The notes: generated from the letters alone by a model not told the origin. Shown: positions 7,700-16,246, counted from the stretch's first letter. The stretch: DNA of 64,000 nucleotides from Kribbella sp. NBC_01245 (GCF_036226525.1 NZ_CP108487.1:8432001-8496000), one strand, 5' to 3'. A program made the numbers and translations.

Positions 7700-9301
7700 A
7701 TGACTGTTGATGTCACCCGTCCGGTCGTTCTGATCGCCGAGGAACTGTCCCCGGCCACCGTCGAGGCTCTCGGTCCCGACTTCGAGATCCGGCAGGCGAA
7801 CGGCGCCGATCGCGCCGAGCTGCTCGCCGCCATCGTCGATGTCGACGCGATCCTGGTCCGCAGCGCGACCAAGGTCGACGCCGAGGCCCTGGCCGCGGCC
7901 AAGAAGCTGAAGGTCGTCGCCCGCGCGGGCGTCGGTCTCGACAACGTCGACGTGAAGGCCGCCACCCAGGCCGGTGTGATGGTCGTCAACGCGCCCACCT
8001 CGAATATCGTCAGCGCCGCCGAGCTGGCGGTCGCGCTGCTGCTCGCCACCGCGCGGCGGATCCCGGCGGCCGACAAGTCGCTGAAGAACGCCGAGTGGAA
8101 GCGCAGCAAGTACACCGGTGTCGAGCTGTACGAGAAGACCGTCGGCATCGTCGGCCTCGGCCGGATCGGCGTCCTGGTCGCGCAGCGCCTGGCCGCCTTC
8201 GGCATGAACGTGATCGCGTACGACCCGTACGTACAGGCCGGTCGCGCCGCCCAGATGGGCGTCCGCCTCGCCACCCTGGACGAGCTGCTCGCGGCCTCCG
8301 ACTTCATCTCCGTGCACCTGCCGAAGACGCCGGAGACGCTGGGCCTGATCGGTGACGAGCAGCTGCACAAGGTCAAGCCCGAGGTCATCATCGTGAACGC
8401 GGCCCGCGGCGGCATCGTCGACGAGCACGCGCTCTACACCGCGCTCAAGGAAGGCCGCGTCGCCGGCGCCGGTGTCGACGTGTTCGCGACCGAGCCGTGC
8501 ACCGACTCCCCGCTGTTCGAGTTCGAGAACGTCGTCGCCACCCCACACCTCGGCGCCTCCACCGACGAGGCCCAGGAGAAGGCCGGTGTCGCCGTCGCCA
8601 AGTCCGTCCGCCTCGCGCTGTCCGGCGAGCTGGTCCCGGACGCGGTCAACGTCCAGGGTGGCGTCATCGCCGAGGACGTCCGGCCGGGTATCGCGCTGAC
8701 CGAGAAGCTCGGCCGCATCTTCACCGCGCTCGCCGGTGGGGTCGCCCAGCAGCTCGACGTCGAGGTCCGCGGTGAGATCACCCAGTTCGACGTGAAGGTG
8801 CTCGAGCTGGCCGCGCTCAAGGGCGTCTTCGCCGATGTCGTCGAGGAGAACGTCTCCTACGTGAACGCGCCGCTGCTCGCGGCCGAGCGTGGTGTCGAGG
8901 TTCGCCTCGTCACCGACCACGAGAGCCCGGATCACCGCAACCTGATCACCCTGCGCGGCACGCTTGCCGACGGCGAGCAGGTCTCGGTTTCTGGCACGCT
9001 GGTCGGCGTCAGGCAGGACGAGCGTTTGGTCGAGGTCGACGGCTTCGACGTCGAGGTCCCGCTGGACGCGCACCTCGCGTTCCTCAGCTACGAGGACCGT
9101 CCGGGCATCGTCGGTACGGTCGGCCGGATTCTCGGCGAGGCCGGCGTCAACATCGGCGGCATGCAGGTCAGCCGTGACCGCAAGGGCGGCAAGGCCCTGG
9201 TCGCTCTGAGCGTCGACTCCAGCATCAACCCGACCCTGCTCCAGGACATCGCGACCGCCGTCGAGGCCGACACGGCACGCACGGTCGACCTCGAAGCCTA
9301 G
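7700..9301 (+). CDS. serA: D-3-phosphoglycerate dehydrogenase
   Basis: Oxidises 3-phosphoglycerate to 3-phosphohydroxypyruvate, the first step of serine synthesis. The 533-residue length marks the long (type I) form. The substrate/NAD part spans about 1-315 (VGIVGLGRIGVLVAQRLAAFGM, then the catalytic region with AARGGIVDEHAL and PHLGASTDEAQEKAG). An intervening (ASB) domain follows, then a C-terminal ACT domain from about 455 (LSYEDRPGIVGTVGRILGEAGVNI), where serine feedback is expected by analogy with the mycobacterial enzyme. GAGGAAAGCCCC precedes the ATG. It is monocistronic, with a strong terminator downstream. Confidence 0.97.
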   Translation: MTVDVTRPVVLIAEELSPATVEALGPDFEIRQANGADRAELLAAIVDVDAILVRSATKVDAEALAAAKKLKVVARAGVGLDNVDVKAATQAGVMVVNAPTSNIVSAAELAVALLLATARRIPAADKSLKNAEWKRSKYTGVELYEKTVGIVGLGRIGVLVAQRLAAFGMNVIAYDPYVQAGRAAQMGVRLATLDELLAASDFISVHLPKTPETLGLIGDEQLHKVKPEVIIVNAARGGIVDEHALYTALKEGRVAGAGVDVFATEPCTDSPLFEFENVVATPHLGASTDEAQEKAGVAVAKSVRLALSGELVPDAVNVQGGVIAEDVRPGIALTEKLGRIFTALAGGVAQQLDVEVRGEITQFDVKVLELAALKGVFADVVEENVSYVNAPLLAAERGVEVRLVTDHESPDHRNLITLRGTLADGEQVSVSGTLVGVRQDERLVEVDGFDVEVPLDAHLAFLSYEDRPGIVGTVGRILGEAGVNIGGMQVSRDRKGGKALVALSVDSSINPTLLQDIATAVEADTARTVDLEA

Positions 9302-9327
9302 GCAGTATCGGTCTGAAAATGCAGGTG

Positions 9328-9363
9328 GGCCCGATCCCTCCCGGCGGGAGGGGATCGGGCCTT
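9328..9363 (+). terminator. serA terminator
   Basis: A long GC-rich inverted repeat, with GGCCCGATCC (9328-9337) pairing with GGATCGGGCC (9352-9361) and further CTCCC/GGGAG pairing inside, begins 27 bases after serA and ends in CTT. It separates serA from the convergent methyltransferase. Confidence 0.8.
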
Positions 9364-9463
9364 GGTCGGCCGCCATGCGCCTGCGGGCGGCAAACCGTCA
9401 CTTCAGGCTACGGATTCACCGGTTCATCGGCTGATTCGCCCATGATGTGAGACCCGTCAAATT

Positions 9464-10102
9464 TCAACGTCTGGTGGCCAGCAAGACGGCCGCGTCGGGC
9501 GCGACCATCACCTCGACGGTGGTGAACCGCTTGTCGGTCAGCCACTCCTGCCGCAGCGCGTCGACCCGGCCTTCGTACATCGGCGGCCAGACCATCGACG
9601 GCGTGAAGTCGTCCAGTACGACGAAACCGCCCGGCTCGACCGCCTCGGCCACCACATCGCGGGCCGACAACTTCGCCTCGCGCGCGTCGACGAACAGCAG
9701 CGCGAACGGGCCGCGCTCGATCAGCGCCGTCCAGTCCGCTTCCAGCACCTCGATCCGGTCATCGCCGGAGAAGAGCTCGGCCACGGCCTGAGCCAGTTGC
9801 GGGTCACTCTCGGCCGTGACGATCTTCGTTCCCTCGGCCGCGCCGCTGCGCAACCAGGCCGAACCGACACCACAACCGGTGCCGAGCTCGCCCAAGGTGC
9901 CACGCCGGGACGCCGCGAGGGTGGCCAAAAGCCGGCCTGTCTCGTTCCTGGTCGCACTGACGAATCCGCGTCGACCGGACAGGCTGAGGGCCGCTGATAC
10001 CAGCGGCGGGAGTTCTGGGGGAGCGCTCACCGGCTGAGACTCGCACAGCTCTGGCCCAGAGATGGCAACGACATCCCAGATTCCGAGATGGAATGCCCGC
10101 AT
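9464..10102 (-). CDS. SAM-dependent O-methyltransferase, class I
   Basis: A Rossmann methyltransferase of the caffeoyl-CoA/catechol O-methyltransferase type. The SAM motif LGELGTGCGVGSAWL is at about residue 70, the acidic VTAESDP at the end of beta-2, and the metal-binding-like DAREAKL and VLDDFTPSMVWPP follow. The substrate is unknown. The ATG at 10102 gives 212 residues; a GTG at 10030, just before SAPPELPPLVSAAL, gives 188 and may be the true start because the first 24 residues are not typical. The gene faces serA convergently and is divergent from the leuB unit. Confidence 0.8.
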   Translation of the reverse strand: MRAFHLGIWDVVAISGPELCESQPVSAPPELPPLVSAALSLSGRRGFVSATRNETGRLLATLAASRRGTLGELGTGCGVGSAWLRSGAAEGTKIVTAESDPQLAQAVAELFSGDDRIEVLEADWTALIERGPFALLFVDAREAKLSARDVVAEAVEPGGFVVLDDFTPSMVWPPMYEGRVDALRQEWLTDKRFTTVEVMVAPDAAVLLATRR

Positions 10103-10289
10103 GCTGGCGATTTAGTCGTACGTCGGAGTATCTTCGACAAATCATGCAGTTCGCGGTACGCATTCTTCGCTGCCGCGCCGGGGCTCGCTAAGGCCGACAT
10201 CCCGGCGCGGGTTCAGGCGTACCGTCCGCCCGGATGCGCCACCGTCGGCCGATCTTTCACAAGAGAAGCGAATCCAACGGGAGAGCAGC

Positions 10290-10442
10290 ATGTATGACAT
10301 GTATCCGGCACAGTGGCGGACCATCGACGCACGCGAGCGCAAGGCGGAACGACGCCGGCGCCCCGCCCCGCGTCCGGCTGACCGCGAAGCCGTCCAAGAG
10401 GCGATGAACCGTCGCGACAATGGGGGAGAACCCACCAAGTGA
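10290..10442 (+). CDS. Small hypothetical protein coupled to leuB
   Basis: A 50-residue open frame beginning MYDMYPAQWRTID, very rich in Arg and charged residues, with no membrane segment. GGGAGAGCAGC just before the ATG is a good ribosome site. Its stop codon overlaps the leuB start as GTGA, the classic translational-coupling arrangement, which argues that it is translated. Unlike the ilvB and cimA leaders it has no run of Leu/Ile/Val codons and no terminator follows, so it is not an attenuation peptide. I do not recognise its family. It may be a small protein of its own or serve mainly to couple leuB translation. Confidence 0.65.
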   Translation: MYDMYPAQWRTIDARERKAERRRRPAPRPADREAVQEAMNRRDNGGEPTK

Positions 10443-11482
10443 GCAAGAACTTCAAGCTGGCCGTCGTCGGGGGCGATGGAATCGGACCCGAGGTCACGGC
10501 CGAGGCCCTCAAGGTCCTCGACGCGGTCAGCGCACAGCACGGTGTCACGTTCGAGAAGACCGAGTTCGACCTGGGCGCGGCCCGCTGGCACAAGACCGGC
10601 GAGACCCTCCCGGACGACGAGCTCGAGGCGATTCGCGGGCACGACGCGATCCTGCTCGGCGCGGTCGGCGACCCGACGGTCCCGTCCGGCGTACTCGAGC
10701 GCGGGCTGCTGCTCAAGCTCCGCTTCACTCTCGACCACTACGTGAACCTGCGTCCGTCGAAGATCTACCCCTCCGTCGGTTCCCCGCTGGCGAACCCGGG
10801 TGAGGTCGACTTCGTCGTCGTGCGCGAGGGCACCGAAGGTCCGTATACCGGCAACGGCGGCGCCCTGCGCGTCGGCACCCCGGCCGAGATCGCGACCGAG
10901 GTCAGCGTCAACACGGCGTACGGCGTGGAGCGGGTCGTGCGGGACGCCTTCGCCCGGGCGCAGGCGCGGCCGCGGCGCAAGCTCACGCTCGTCCACAAGA
11001 ACAACGTGCTGGTCTACGCCGGTCACCTGTGGAAGCGCACGGTCGACGCCGTCGCGAAGGAGTTCCCCGAGGTCTCGGTGGACTACCTGCACGTGGACGC
11101 GGCCACCATCTTCCTGGTCACCGACCCGGCCCGGTTCGACGTGATCGTCACCGACAACCTGTTCGGCGACATCATCACCGACCTCGCGGCCGCGGTCACC
11201 GGTGGTATCGGTCTGGCCGCGAGCGGCAACATCAACCCGGACCGGTCCGTCCCGAGCATGTTCGAGCCGGTGCACGGCTCCGCGCCGGACATCGCCGGTC
11301 AGCAGAAGGCAGACCCGACGGCGGCGATCCTGTCCGCGGCCCTGCTCTGCGAGCACCTCGGCCTGACCGAGGCCGCCCGGGCGATCGAGGCCGCCGTGAC
11401 CGCGGATATCGAGGAGCGCACCGGCGCCCCCCGCAGCACCGCGGAGATCGGCGACGCGATCACCAAGCGCGCGGCCGGGTGA
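10439..11482 (+). CDS. leuB: 3-isopropylmalate dehydrogenase
   Basis: Oxidatively decarboxylates 3-isopropylmalate in leucine synthesis; in organisms with citramalate synthase it also acts on 3-methylmalate in the pyruvate route to isoleucine. The 347-residue protein has VVGGDGIGPEV at the start, the substrate Arg region LKLRFTLDHYVNLRPSK, and the metal-binding stretch NLFGDIITDLAAAVTGGIGLAASGNI. GTG is the start, overlapping the stop of the preceding 50-codon gene. ilvE follows after about 50 bases. leuC and leuD are 44 kb away. Confidence 0.96.
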   Translation: MSKNFKLAVVGGDGIGPEVTAEALKVLDAVSAQHGVTFEKTEFDLGAARWHKTGETLPDDELEAIRGHDAILLGAVGDPTVPSGVLERGLLLKLRFTLDHYVNLRPSKIYPSVGSPLANPGEVDFVVVREGTEGPYTGNGGALRVGTPAEIATEVSVNTAYGVERVVRDAFARAQARPRRKLTLVHKNNVLVYAGHLWKRTVDAVAKEFPEVSVDYLHVDAATIFLVTDPARFDVIVTDNLFGDIITDLAAAVTGGIGLAASGNINPDRSVPSMFEPVHGSAPDIAGQQKADPTAAILSAALLCEHLGLTEAARAIEAAVTADIEERTGAPRSTAEIGDAITKRAAG

Positions 11483-11533
11483 CGTCGTGTGCACGTCTCG
11501 CCTGACCACTTCTCCTAGAGGTACGGTGCGGCT

Positions 11534-12625
11534 ATGAGCGCCGATCTGCAATTCACCGTTGAGCCCAACACCCAACCGGCCAGCGACGACCAGCGCGCCG
11601 CGGTCCTGGCGAACCCAGGATTCGGGCAAAACTTCTCCGACCACATGGCCATCGCCACGTGGAACAAGGAGAAGGGCTGGCACGACGCGAGGATCACCGC
11701 CTTCGGACCGCTGGAGCTGTCTCCCGCGACCGCGGTGTTCCATTACGCCCAGTCGATCTTCGAGGGGATGAAGGCCTACCGCCACCCGGACGACTCGATC
11801 CACGCCTTCCGGCCTGAGGCCAATGCGCGCCGGTTCAACCGGTCCGCCCAGCGCCTCGCCCTGCCGGAGCTGCCCGAGGAGGCGTTCCTGGACGCCGTCC
11901 GGCAGGTCGTGACGATCGACAAGGACTGGGTCCCGGCGGGTGGCGAGTCCTCCCTGTACCTCCGTCCGGTCATGTTCGGATCGGACCCGTTCCTCGGTGT
12001 CCGGCCGTCCGCCCAGGTGACGTTCCTGGTGATGGCCTCGCCCGCCGGGTCGTACTTCCCCAGTGGGGTGAAGCCGGTCCGGATCTGGCTCAGCGAGGAG
12101 TACACCCGCGCCGCGCCTGGTGGTACCGGTGCCGCGAAGGCCGCCGGCAACTACGCCGCCTCCCTGATCGCGCAGGCCGAGGCCGCCGAACAGGGCTGCG
12201 AGCAGGTCGCCTTCCTGGACGCGATCGAGCGCAAGTGGATCGAAGAGCTCGGCGGGATGAACCTGTACTTCGTGCTCGACGACAACTCGGTGGTGACGCC
12301 GGAGCTGTCCGGCACGATCCTCGAGGGCATCACGCGGGACTCGATCCTCAAACTCGTCACCGACCTCGGGCACCCCGTGACCGAGCGCAAGATCTCGATC
12401 GACGAGTGGCGCGAGGGTGCCGCCTCCGGCCGGATCCGCGAGGTGTTCGCCTGCGGTACGGCCGCGGTGATCACGCCCGTCGCTTCGCTGAAGTGGCACG
12501 ACGGTGAGGTCCAGGTCGGCGATGGCGAGGCCGGTGCGGTCACGAACGCCATCCGCACCGCCCTGCTCGACGTCCAGTACGGCCGCGCCGCCGACCCCCA
12601 CAACTGGATGACCCGCATCTGCTGA
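11534..12625 (+). CDS. ilvE: Branched-chain amino acid aminotransferase
   Basis: Class IV PLP aminotransferase (363 residues) that makes the last step of valine, leucine and isoleucine synthesis with glutamate as donor, and the first of their breakdown. The PLP lysine lies in GGTGAAKAAGNYAASL at about residue 202, the dimer/substrate region in FEGMKAYRH, and the phosphate-binding region near FACGTAAVITP. Length and motifs fit the long bacterial/eukaryotic BCAT group. Same strand as leuB with a short gap; cotranscription is likely. Confidence 0.96.
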   Translation: MSADLQFTVEPNTQPASDDQRAAVLANPGFGQNFSDHMAIATWNKEKGWHDARITAFGPLELSPATAVFHYAQSIFEGMKAYRHPDDSIHAFRPEANARRFNRSAQRLALPELPEEAFLDAVRQVVTIDKDWVPAGGESSLYLRPVMFGSDPFLGVRPSAQVTFLVMASPAGSYFPSGVKPVRIWLSEEYTRAAPGGTGAAKAAGNYAASLIAQAEAAEQGCEQVAFLDAIERKWIEELGGMNLYFVLDDNSVVTPELSGTILEGITRDSILKLVTDLGHPVTERKISIDEWREGAASGRIREVFACGTAAVITPVASLKWHDGEVQVGDGEAGAVTNAIRTALLDVQYGRAADPHNWMTRIC

Positions 12626-12676
12626 TCGCACTGCCCGGCCGTGCCCCGATGGCGCGGCCGGTCCCCTTTGCCAGTC

Positions 12677-12739
12677 GTTCGTTCGTCGGAATACGGCTTG
12701 TATACAACCCGTGTGCAGGCCGTATTCCGACGAATGAAC
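12677..12739. repeat. 21-bp inverted repeat around a TTGTATACAA palindrome
   Basis: Arms at 12677-12697 and 12719-12739 pair over 21 bp with one mismatch. The 21-base spacer begins with the perfect palindrome TTGTATACAA. No T-run follows, and the right arm ends two bases before the ATG at 12742. It could be the ilvE terminator, but position and nested symmetry fit a repressor operator for the next gene at least as well. Undecided. Confidence 0.7.
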
Positions 12740-12741
12740 AC

Positions 12742-13155
12742 ATGTTGAAAGGCGTGTGTGTGGGTTTTCCTGAGGACGTCGAGGTCTATTACGCGGAGCT
12801 CGCGGCGAGCCGGGAATGGCCGCCGGAAACGGTGCGGGCGATTCGCGCGACCGTCGAGCTGATCCGGGATCTCGACCGCAGTACGACGGCCCGGACGTAC
12901 GGCGCCTGGGCCGACGAGAACGGCACGGACTGGCTTTTCGAGGCCGTCTGGCACGAGCGGGAGTGGGTCGTGGTCCGCCAGCTCGGCGCCGGCGAGGACG
13001 GCGAGATCACCCGGTACTGGTGGAAGCGCATCGAGGACGACGCGGGTTTCCTCACGTCCGAGGCGCTCGACCGGGACGCCAAAGGCCTGCGGGAGCTGGC
13101 CCGGGACGACTTCTACGCCGCCTGGGACGACCCGGGCTGGTCGCTCACCGCGTAA
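12742..13155 (+). CDS. Hypothetical protein
   Basis: A 137-residue soluble, acidic protein with Trp-rich stretches (WLFEAVWHEREWVVVRQLG, YWWKRIEDD). There is no signal peptide, membrane helix or catalytic motif I recognise. The frame is open upstream to 12649, but that part would translate the inverted repeat; the start is taken at ATG 12742, or GTG 12757/12763. It ends about 100 bases before the cimA leader. Coding is supported by third-position GC and absence of a credible alternative frame. Function unknown. Confidence 0.6.
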   Translation: MLKGVCVGFPEDVEVYYAELAASREWPPETVRAIRATVELIRDLDRSTTARTYGAWADENGTDWLFEAVWHEREWVVVRQLGAGEDGEITRYWWKRIEDDAGFLTSEALDRDAKGLRELARDDFYAAWDDPGWSLTA

Positions 13156-13260
13156 ATCTGGACTGGCGCACGCGCGGCAGTACTCCCCGGCGTACTGGAT
13201 GTTCACTTTCCGAGACGCTCCGCCACGGAGTGGGCTGGGTGTGGCAGTATCCGAGATGTC

Positions 13261-13290
13261 ATGAACAAGTTCCGGGTCATTATTCGTTAA
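13261..13290 (+). CDS. cimA leader peptide (attenuation)
   Basis: A 9-residue frame, MNKFRVIIR, with consecutive GTC ATT ATT codons (Val-Ile-Ile). It is followed immediately by a perfect hairpin and then an intrinsic terminator, and cimA comes 97 bases later. CAGTAT ending 10 bases before its ATG could be a -10 element, which would put the ATG near the 5' end of the RNA. The codon content fits a sensor of isoleucine (and valine) tRNA charging, matching CimA's role in the isoleucine branch. Translation is inferred. Confidence 0.75.
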   Translation: MNKFRVIIR

Positions 13291-13349
13291 GCGCGCTCAG
13301 CAAGCAGTACCTGAGCGCGCAGACCTCTCGCATTCGCGGGAGGTTTTTT
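13291..13349 (+). terminator. cimA attenuator: pause hairpin and terminator
   Basis: GCGCGCTCAG (13291) and CTGAGCGCGC (13311) form a perfect 10-bp stem directly after the leader stop. A second stem, ACCTCTCGC (13323) with GCGGGAGGT (13336) around a 4-base loop, is followed by TTTTTT. The pair of hairpins, the second a full intrinsic terminator lying before the gene, is the structure of a transcription attenuator. Confidence 0.88.
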
Positions 13350-13386
13350 GTTTGCCCGGAACCTACCTGCCGCGGAGGCGAAAACC

Positions 13387-14976
13387 GTGACCGTATCGGA
13401 CGAATTCCACGTCTACGACACCACGCTGCGCGACGGCGCCCAGCAGGAGGGCCTCGCGCTCTCCGTGGCGGACAAGATCGCGATCGCGCAGCACCTGGAC
13501 GACCTGGGCGTGGGATTCATCGAGGGCGGCTGGCCGGGCGCGGTGCCCAAGGACACCGAGTTCTTCCTCCGGGCACGGACCGAGCTTGACCTGCGGCACG
13601 CCACCTTCGCGGCGTTCGGCGCCACCCGCAAGCCGCAGGCCGTCGCCGCGGACGACCCGCAGGTCGCCGCATTGCGCGAGTCCGGCGCTGGGGTCGTGAC
13701 GCTGGTCGCCAAGAGCCACGACGCTCACGTCGAGCGCGCGCTGCGGACCACGCTCGACGAGAACCTGGCCATGGTCGTCGACACCGTGCGCCACCTCCGC
13801 GAGAACGGCCAGCGCGTCTTCCTCGACACCGAGCACTTCTTCGACGGCTACCGCGCCAACCGGGCTTACGCCTTGGAGGTCGTACGGGTGGCCGCCGAGG
13901 CAGGCGCCGACGTCGTGGCGTTGTGCGATACGAACGGCGGGACGCTGCCGCGGGAGTTGCAGGAGATCGTGCACGACGTCCTCCAGTCCACCGGCGCCCG
14001 CCTCGGAATCCACTGCCACAACGACGCCGGCTGTGCCGTGGCGAACTCGATCGCCGCGGTTGAAGCCGGCGTCACGCACGTCCAGGGCACGGTCAACGGG
14101 TACGGCGAGCGCACGGGTAACGCCGACCTGCTCGCGGTGGTGGCCAACCTGGAACTCAAGCGCGGCATGACCCTGCTGCCGCCCGGCCGGTTGGCCGAGT
14201 CCTTCCGGATCGCGCACGCGATCGCCGAGGTGACGAACGTGCCGCCGTCGACCCGGCAGCCGTACGTCGGTGTGTCCGCCTTCGCCCACAAGGCAGGGCT
14301 GCACGCCAGCGCCATCAAGGTGGACCCGGATCTCTACCAGCACACCGATCCGGCGCTCGTCGGCAATGACATGCGGATGCTGGTCTCGGAGATGGCCGGC
14401 CGGGCGAGCGTCGAGCTGAAGGGCCGCGAACTCGGCTTCGACCTCGGCAACGACCGCGACCTGGTCAGCCGGGTGACCGACCGGGTGAAGGAGATGGAGT
14501 CGCGCGGCTACACGTTCGAGTCGGCCGACGCCTCGTTCGCGCTGTTGCTCACCGAGGAGGTCACCGGCAAGCGGCTGAGCTTCTTCGACGTCGAGTCCTG
14601 GCGGGTCATCACCGAATCCCGGGCCGACGGCGAGGCCGTTTCGGAGTCCACGGTCAAGCTCGTCGCGGGTGGCGAGCGGGAGATCGTCACCGGTGAGGGC
14701 AACGGCCCGGTGAACGCGCTCGACCACGCCTTGCGAACCGCGATCGAGAAGGCCTATCCGGTCGTCGGCAAGTTCGAGCTGGTCGACTACAAGGTCCGCA
14801 TCCTCGACCAGGGCCACGGCACCGACGCGGTGATCCGGGTCCTGATCGAGACGTCCGACGGCGAGGGTTCGTGGTTCACCGTCGGTGTCGGTGCCAACAT
14901 CGTCGAGGCCTCGTGGGAGGCACTGGTCGACGGTTTCAGCTATGGCCTGCTGCGCCACAAGGAGGTTCCGCGATGA
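13387..14976 (+). CDS. cimA: (R)-citramalate synthase
   Basis: Condenses pyruvate and acetyl-CoA to citramalate, the threonine-independent entry to isoleucine. The GTG at 13387 behind GGAGGCGAAAACC gives 529 residues, the length of the CimA/LeuA2 group. The HMGL-like TIM barrel opens with YDTTLRDGAQQEG and carries the metal-ligand stretch GIHCHNDAGCAVANS and NGYGERTGNADL. A LeuA-type allosteric dimerisation domain follows from about residue 395 to the end. Pathway partners leuB (adjacent) and leuCD are in the window. The next gene overlaps its stop by ATGA. Confidence 0.92.
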   Translation: MTVSDEFHVYDTTLRDGAQQEGLALSVADKIAIAQHLDDLGVGFIEGGWPGAVPKDTEFFLRARTELDLRHATFAAFGATRKPQAVAADDPQVAALRESGAGVVTLVAKSHDAHVERALRTTLDENLAMVVDTVRHLRENGQRVFLDTEHFFDGYRANRAYALEVVRVAAEAGADVVALCDTNGGTLPRELQEIVHDVLQSTGARLGIHCHNDAGCAVANSIAAVEAGVTHVQGTVNGYGERTGNADLLAVVANLELKRGMTLLPPGRLAESFRIAHAIAEVTNVPPSTRQPYVGVSAFAHKAGLHASAIKVDPDLYQHTDPALVGNDMRMLVSEMAGRASVELKGRELGFDLGNDRDLVSRVTDRVKEMESRGYTFESADASFALLLTEEVTGKRLSFFDVESWRVITESRADGEAVSESTVKLVAGGEREIVTGEGNGPVNALDHALRTAIEKAYPVVGKFELVDYKVRILDQGHGTDAVIRVLIETSDGEGSWFTVGVGANIVEASWEALVDGFSYGLLRHKEVPR

Positions 14977-15242
14977 CCACCCTCGCCGTTCGGCCCGAGG
15001 TTCCCGAGGCGGAGGAATTGCCTGAGCGTACGCTCACCGTCTTCACCGCGCGCGTGGTGGAGACCGAGGGCCTGTTCGCCCGGGTCGCCGTACAGCTCAA
15101 CCCGTACGACGTCCGCGAGCTGCGGCTGTGCTTCGAGACCGGCACCCTGCGAGCCGTCGTCGAAGGCGACGGCTTCCACGCCGAGCGCGTCGCCGCCCGG
15201 CTGAACAAGATCATCGGCGTCCTCGACGTGACCCACTCCTGA
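14973..15242 (+). CDS. ACT-like small protein coupled to cimA
   Basis: An 89-residue protein whose ATG overlaps the cimA stop (ATGA), behind a GGAGG site. After about 20 variable residues comes TVFTARVVETEGLFARVAVQL, and at the end RVAARLNKIIGVLDVTHS. The latter is very like the last helix and strand of the ACT domain in acetolactate synthase small subunits. I infer a stand-alone ACT-like fold, possibly a regulatory partner of CimA, from that resemblance and the overlap. The middle part does not match a normal ACT core well, so the assignment is tentative; the gene itself is well supported. Confidence 0.75.
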   Translation: MTTLAVRPEVPEAEELPERTLTVFTARVVETEGLFARVAVQLNPYDVRELRLCFETGTLRAVVEGDGFHAERVAARLNKIIGVLDVTHS

Positions 15243-15274
15243 CCTTCATTCCCGGAGAGTCGCTCCGGCCTGGA

Positions 15275-16246
15275 TCAGGGCAGGGAGGCGGAGGCTCCGC
15301 CGTCGATGACCTGGGCGGAGCCGGTCATGAAGGGATAGCGGTCGGAGGCGATGTCGACAACGAGCGCGGCGATCTCCTCCGGCTTGCCGACCCGGCCGGC
15401 GGCAGGGGCGCGGGACCGGGCCACGGCGGCGATCCCGGCCCGATAGACGGAGTCGGGCAGCGACTCGGTTCCGGAGGCCTTGCGGGCCATCTCGGTGTCG
15501 GTCAGCCCGGGGAGCACCGCGTTCACGCGAATCCCGTGCGCGCCGTAGTCCAGGGCGGCCGCCTGCATGAGACCGATCAGAGCGTGCTTGCTGGCGCCGT
15601 ACGCCGAGAACCCCGGCCGCACCGCGAGCGAGTTGATCGACGCGGTGAGCACGACGTTGCCGCCGTCCTCGAGCAGGTGCGGGATGCTGTGTTTGAGAGT
15701 GAAGTAGGCGCCGCGCACATTGGTGTTCTGCACATCGTCCCAATTCGCCGTGGTGATCTCGTGGACCGGCTTGATGTGATGGATGCCCGCGTTGCTGAAC
15801 ACGACGTCGAGCCGGCCGTACCGGGCGACGATGGCGTTCACGAAACGCACCACCTGGTCCTCCACCCGGACATCGGCCCGAACGTAGGTGGCATCGTGGC
15901 CGGCCACGCGGATCTGCTGCTCGACCTGCCGGCCGAGTTGTTCGCGGCGGCCGCAGAACCCGACGCTGGCGCCTTCCGCGGCGAACGCGATCGCTGCCGC
16001 GCGGCCGATCCCCGAGGTCGCGCCGGTGATCAGCACCACCTTGTTCGCGAACCGGGCACCGGCCGCCGGTGCGGAACTCATCCGCGGGCCGGGGTCGGCG
16101 GTGAGCCGCCCGCCGACGGCGCCGGCCGCGCCGGATACCAACGCGGTCGCCGCGGCCGCCCCGGCCATCACCGCCCTGCGACGGACCCGGCGGTCCGGCT
16201 CGGCGGTAGCGGTCGGTTCCTGCTGCTCTTCGGTCGTCCCTGTCAT
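15275..16246 (-). CDS. SDR-family oxidoreductase with Tat-like signal
   Basis: A 323-residue short-chain dehydrogenase. The core begins near residue 68 with the cofactor motif ITGATSGIG, then VFSNAGI, and the catalytic YGASK at about 217. Unusually, the first 60 residues form a twin-arginine-like leader: RRVRRRAVMAG, then a hydrophobic Ala-rich stretch (AAAATALVSGAAGAVGG). SDRs are normally cytoplasmic, so export in folded, cofactor-loaded form by Tat is inferred, or the segment is a membrane tether. The substrate is unknown. The gene is convergent with the cimA unit and divergent from the histidine kinase. Confidence 0.85.
   Translation of the reverse strand: MTGTTEEQQEPTATAEPDRRVRRRAVMAGAAAATALVSGAAGAVGGRLTADPGPRMSSAPAAGARFANKVVLITGATSGIGRAAAIAFAAEGASVGFCGRREQLGRQVEQQIRVAGHDATYVRADVRVEDQVVRFVNAIVARYGRLDVVFSNAGIHHIKPVHEITTANWDDVQNTNVRGAYFTLKHSIPHLLEDGGNVVLTASINSLAVRPGFSAYGASKHALIGLMQAAALDYGAHGIRVNAVLPGLTDTEMARKASGTESLPDSVYRAGIAAVARSRAPAAGRVGKPEEIAALVVDIASDRYPFMTGSAQVIDGGASASLP

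Noticed and set aside
10142..12631. 829-residue minus-strand open frame
   Set aside because: Antisense shadow of leuB and ilvE, both of which have complete motifs on the plus strand.
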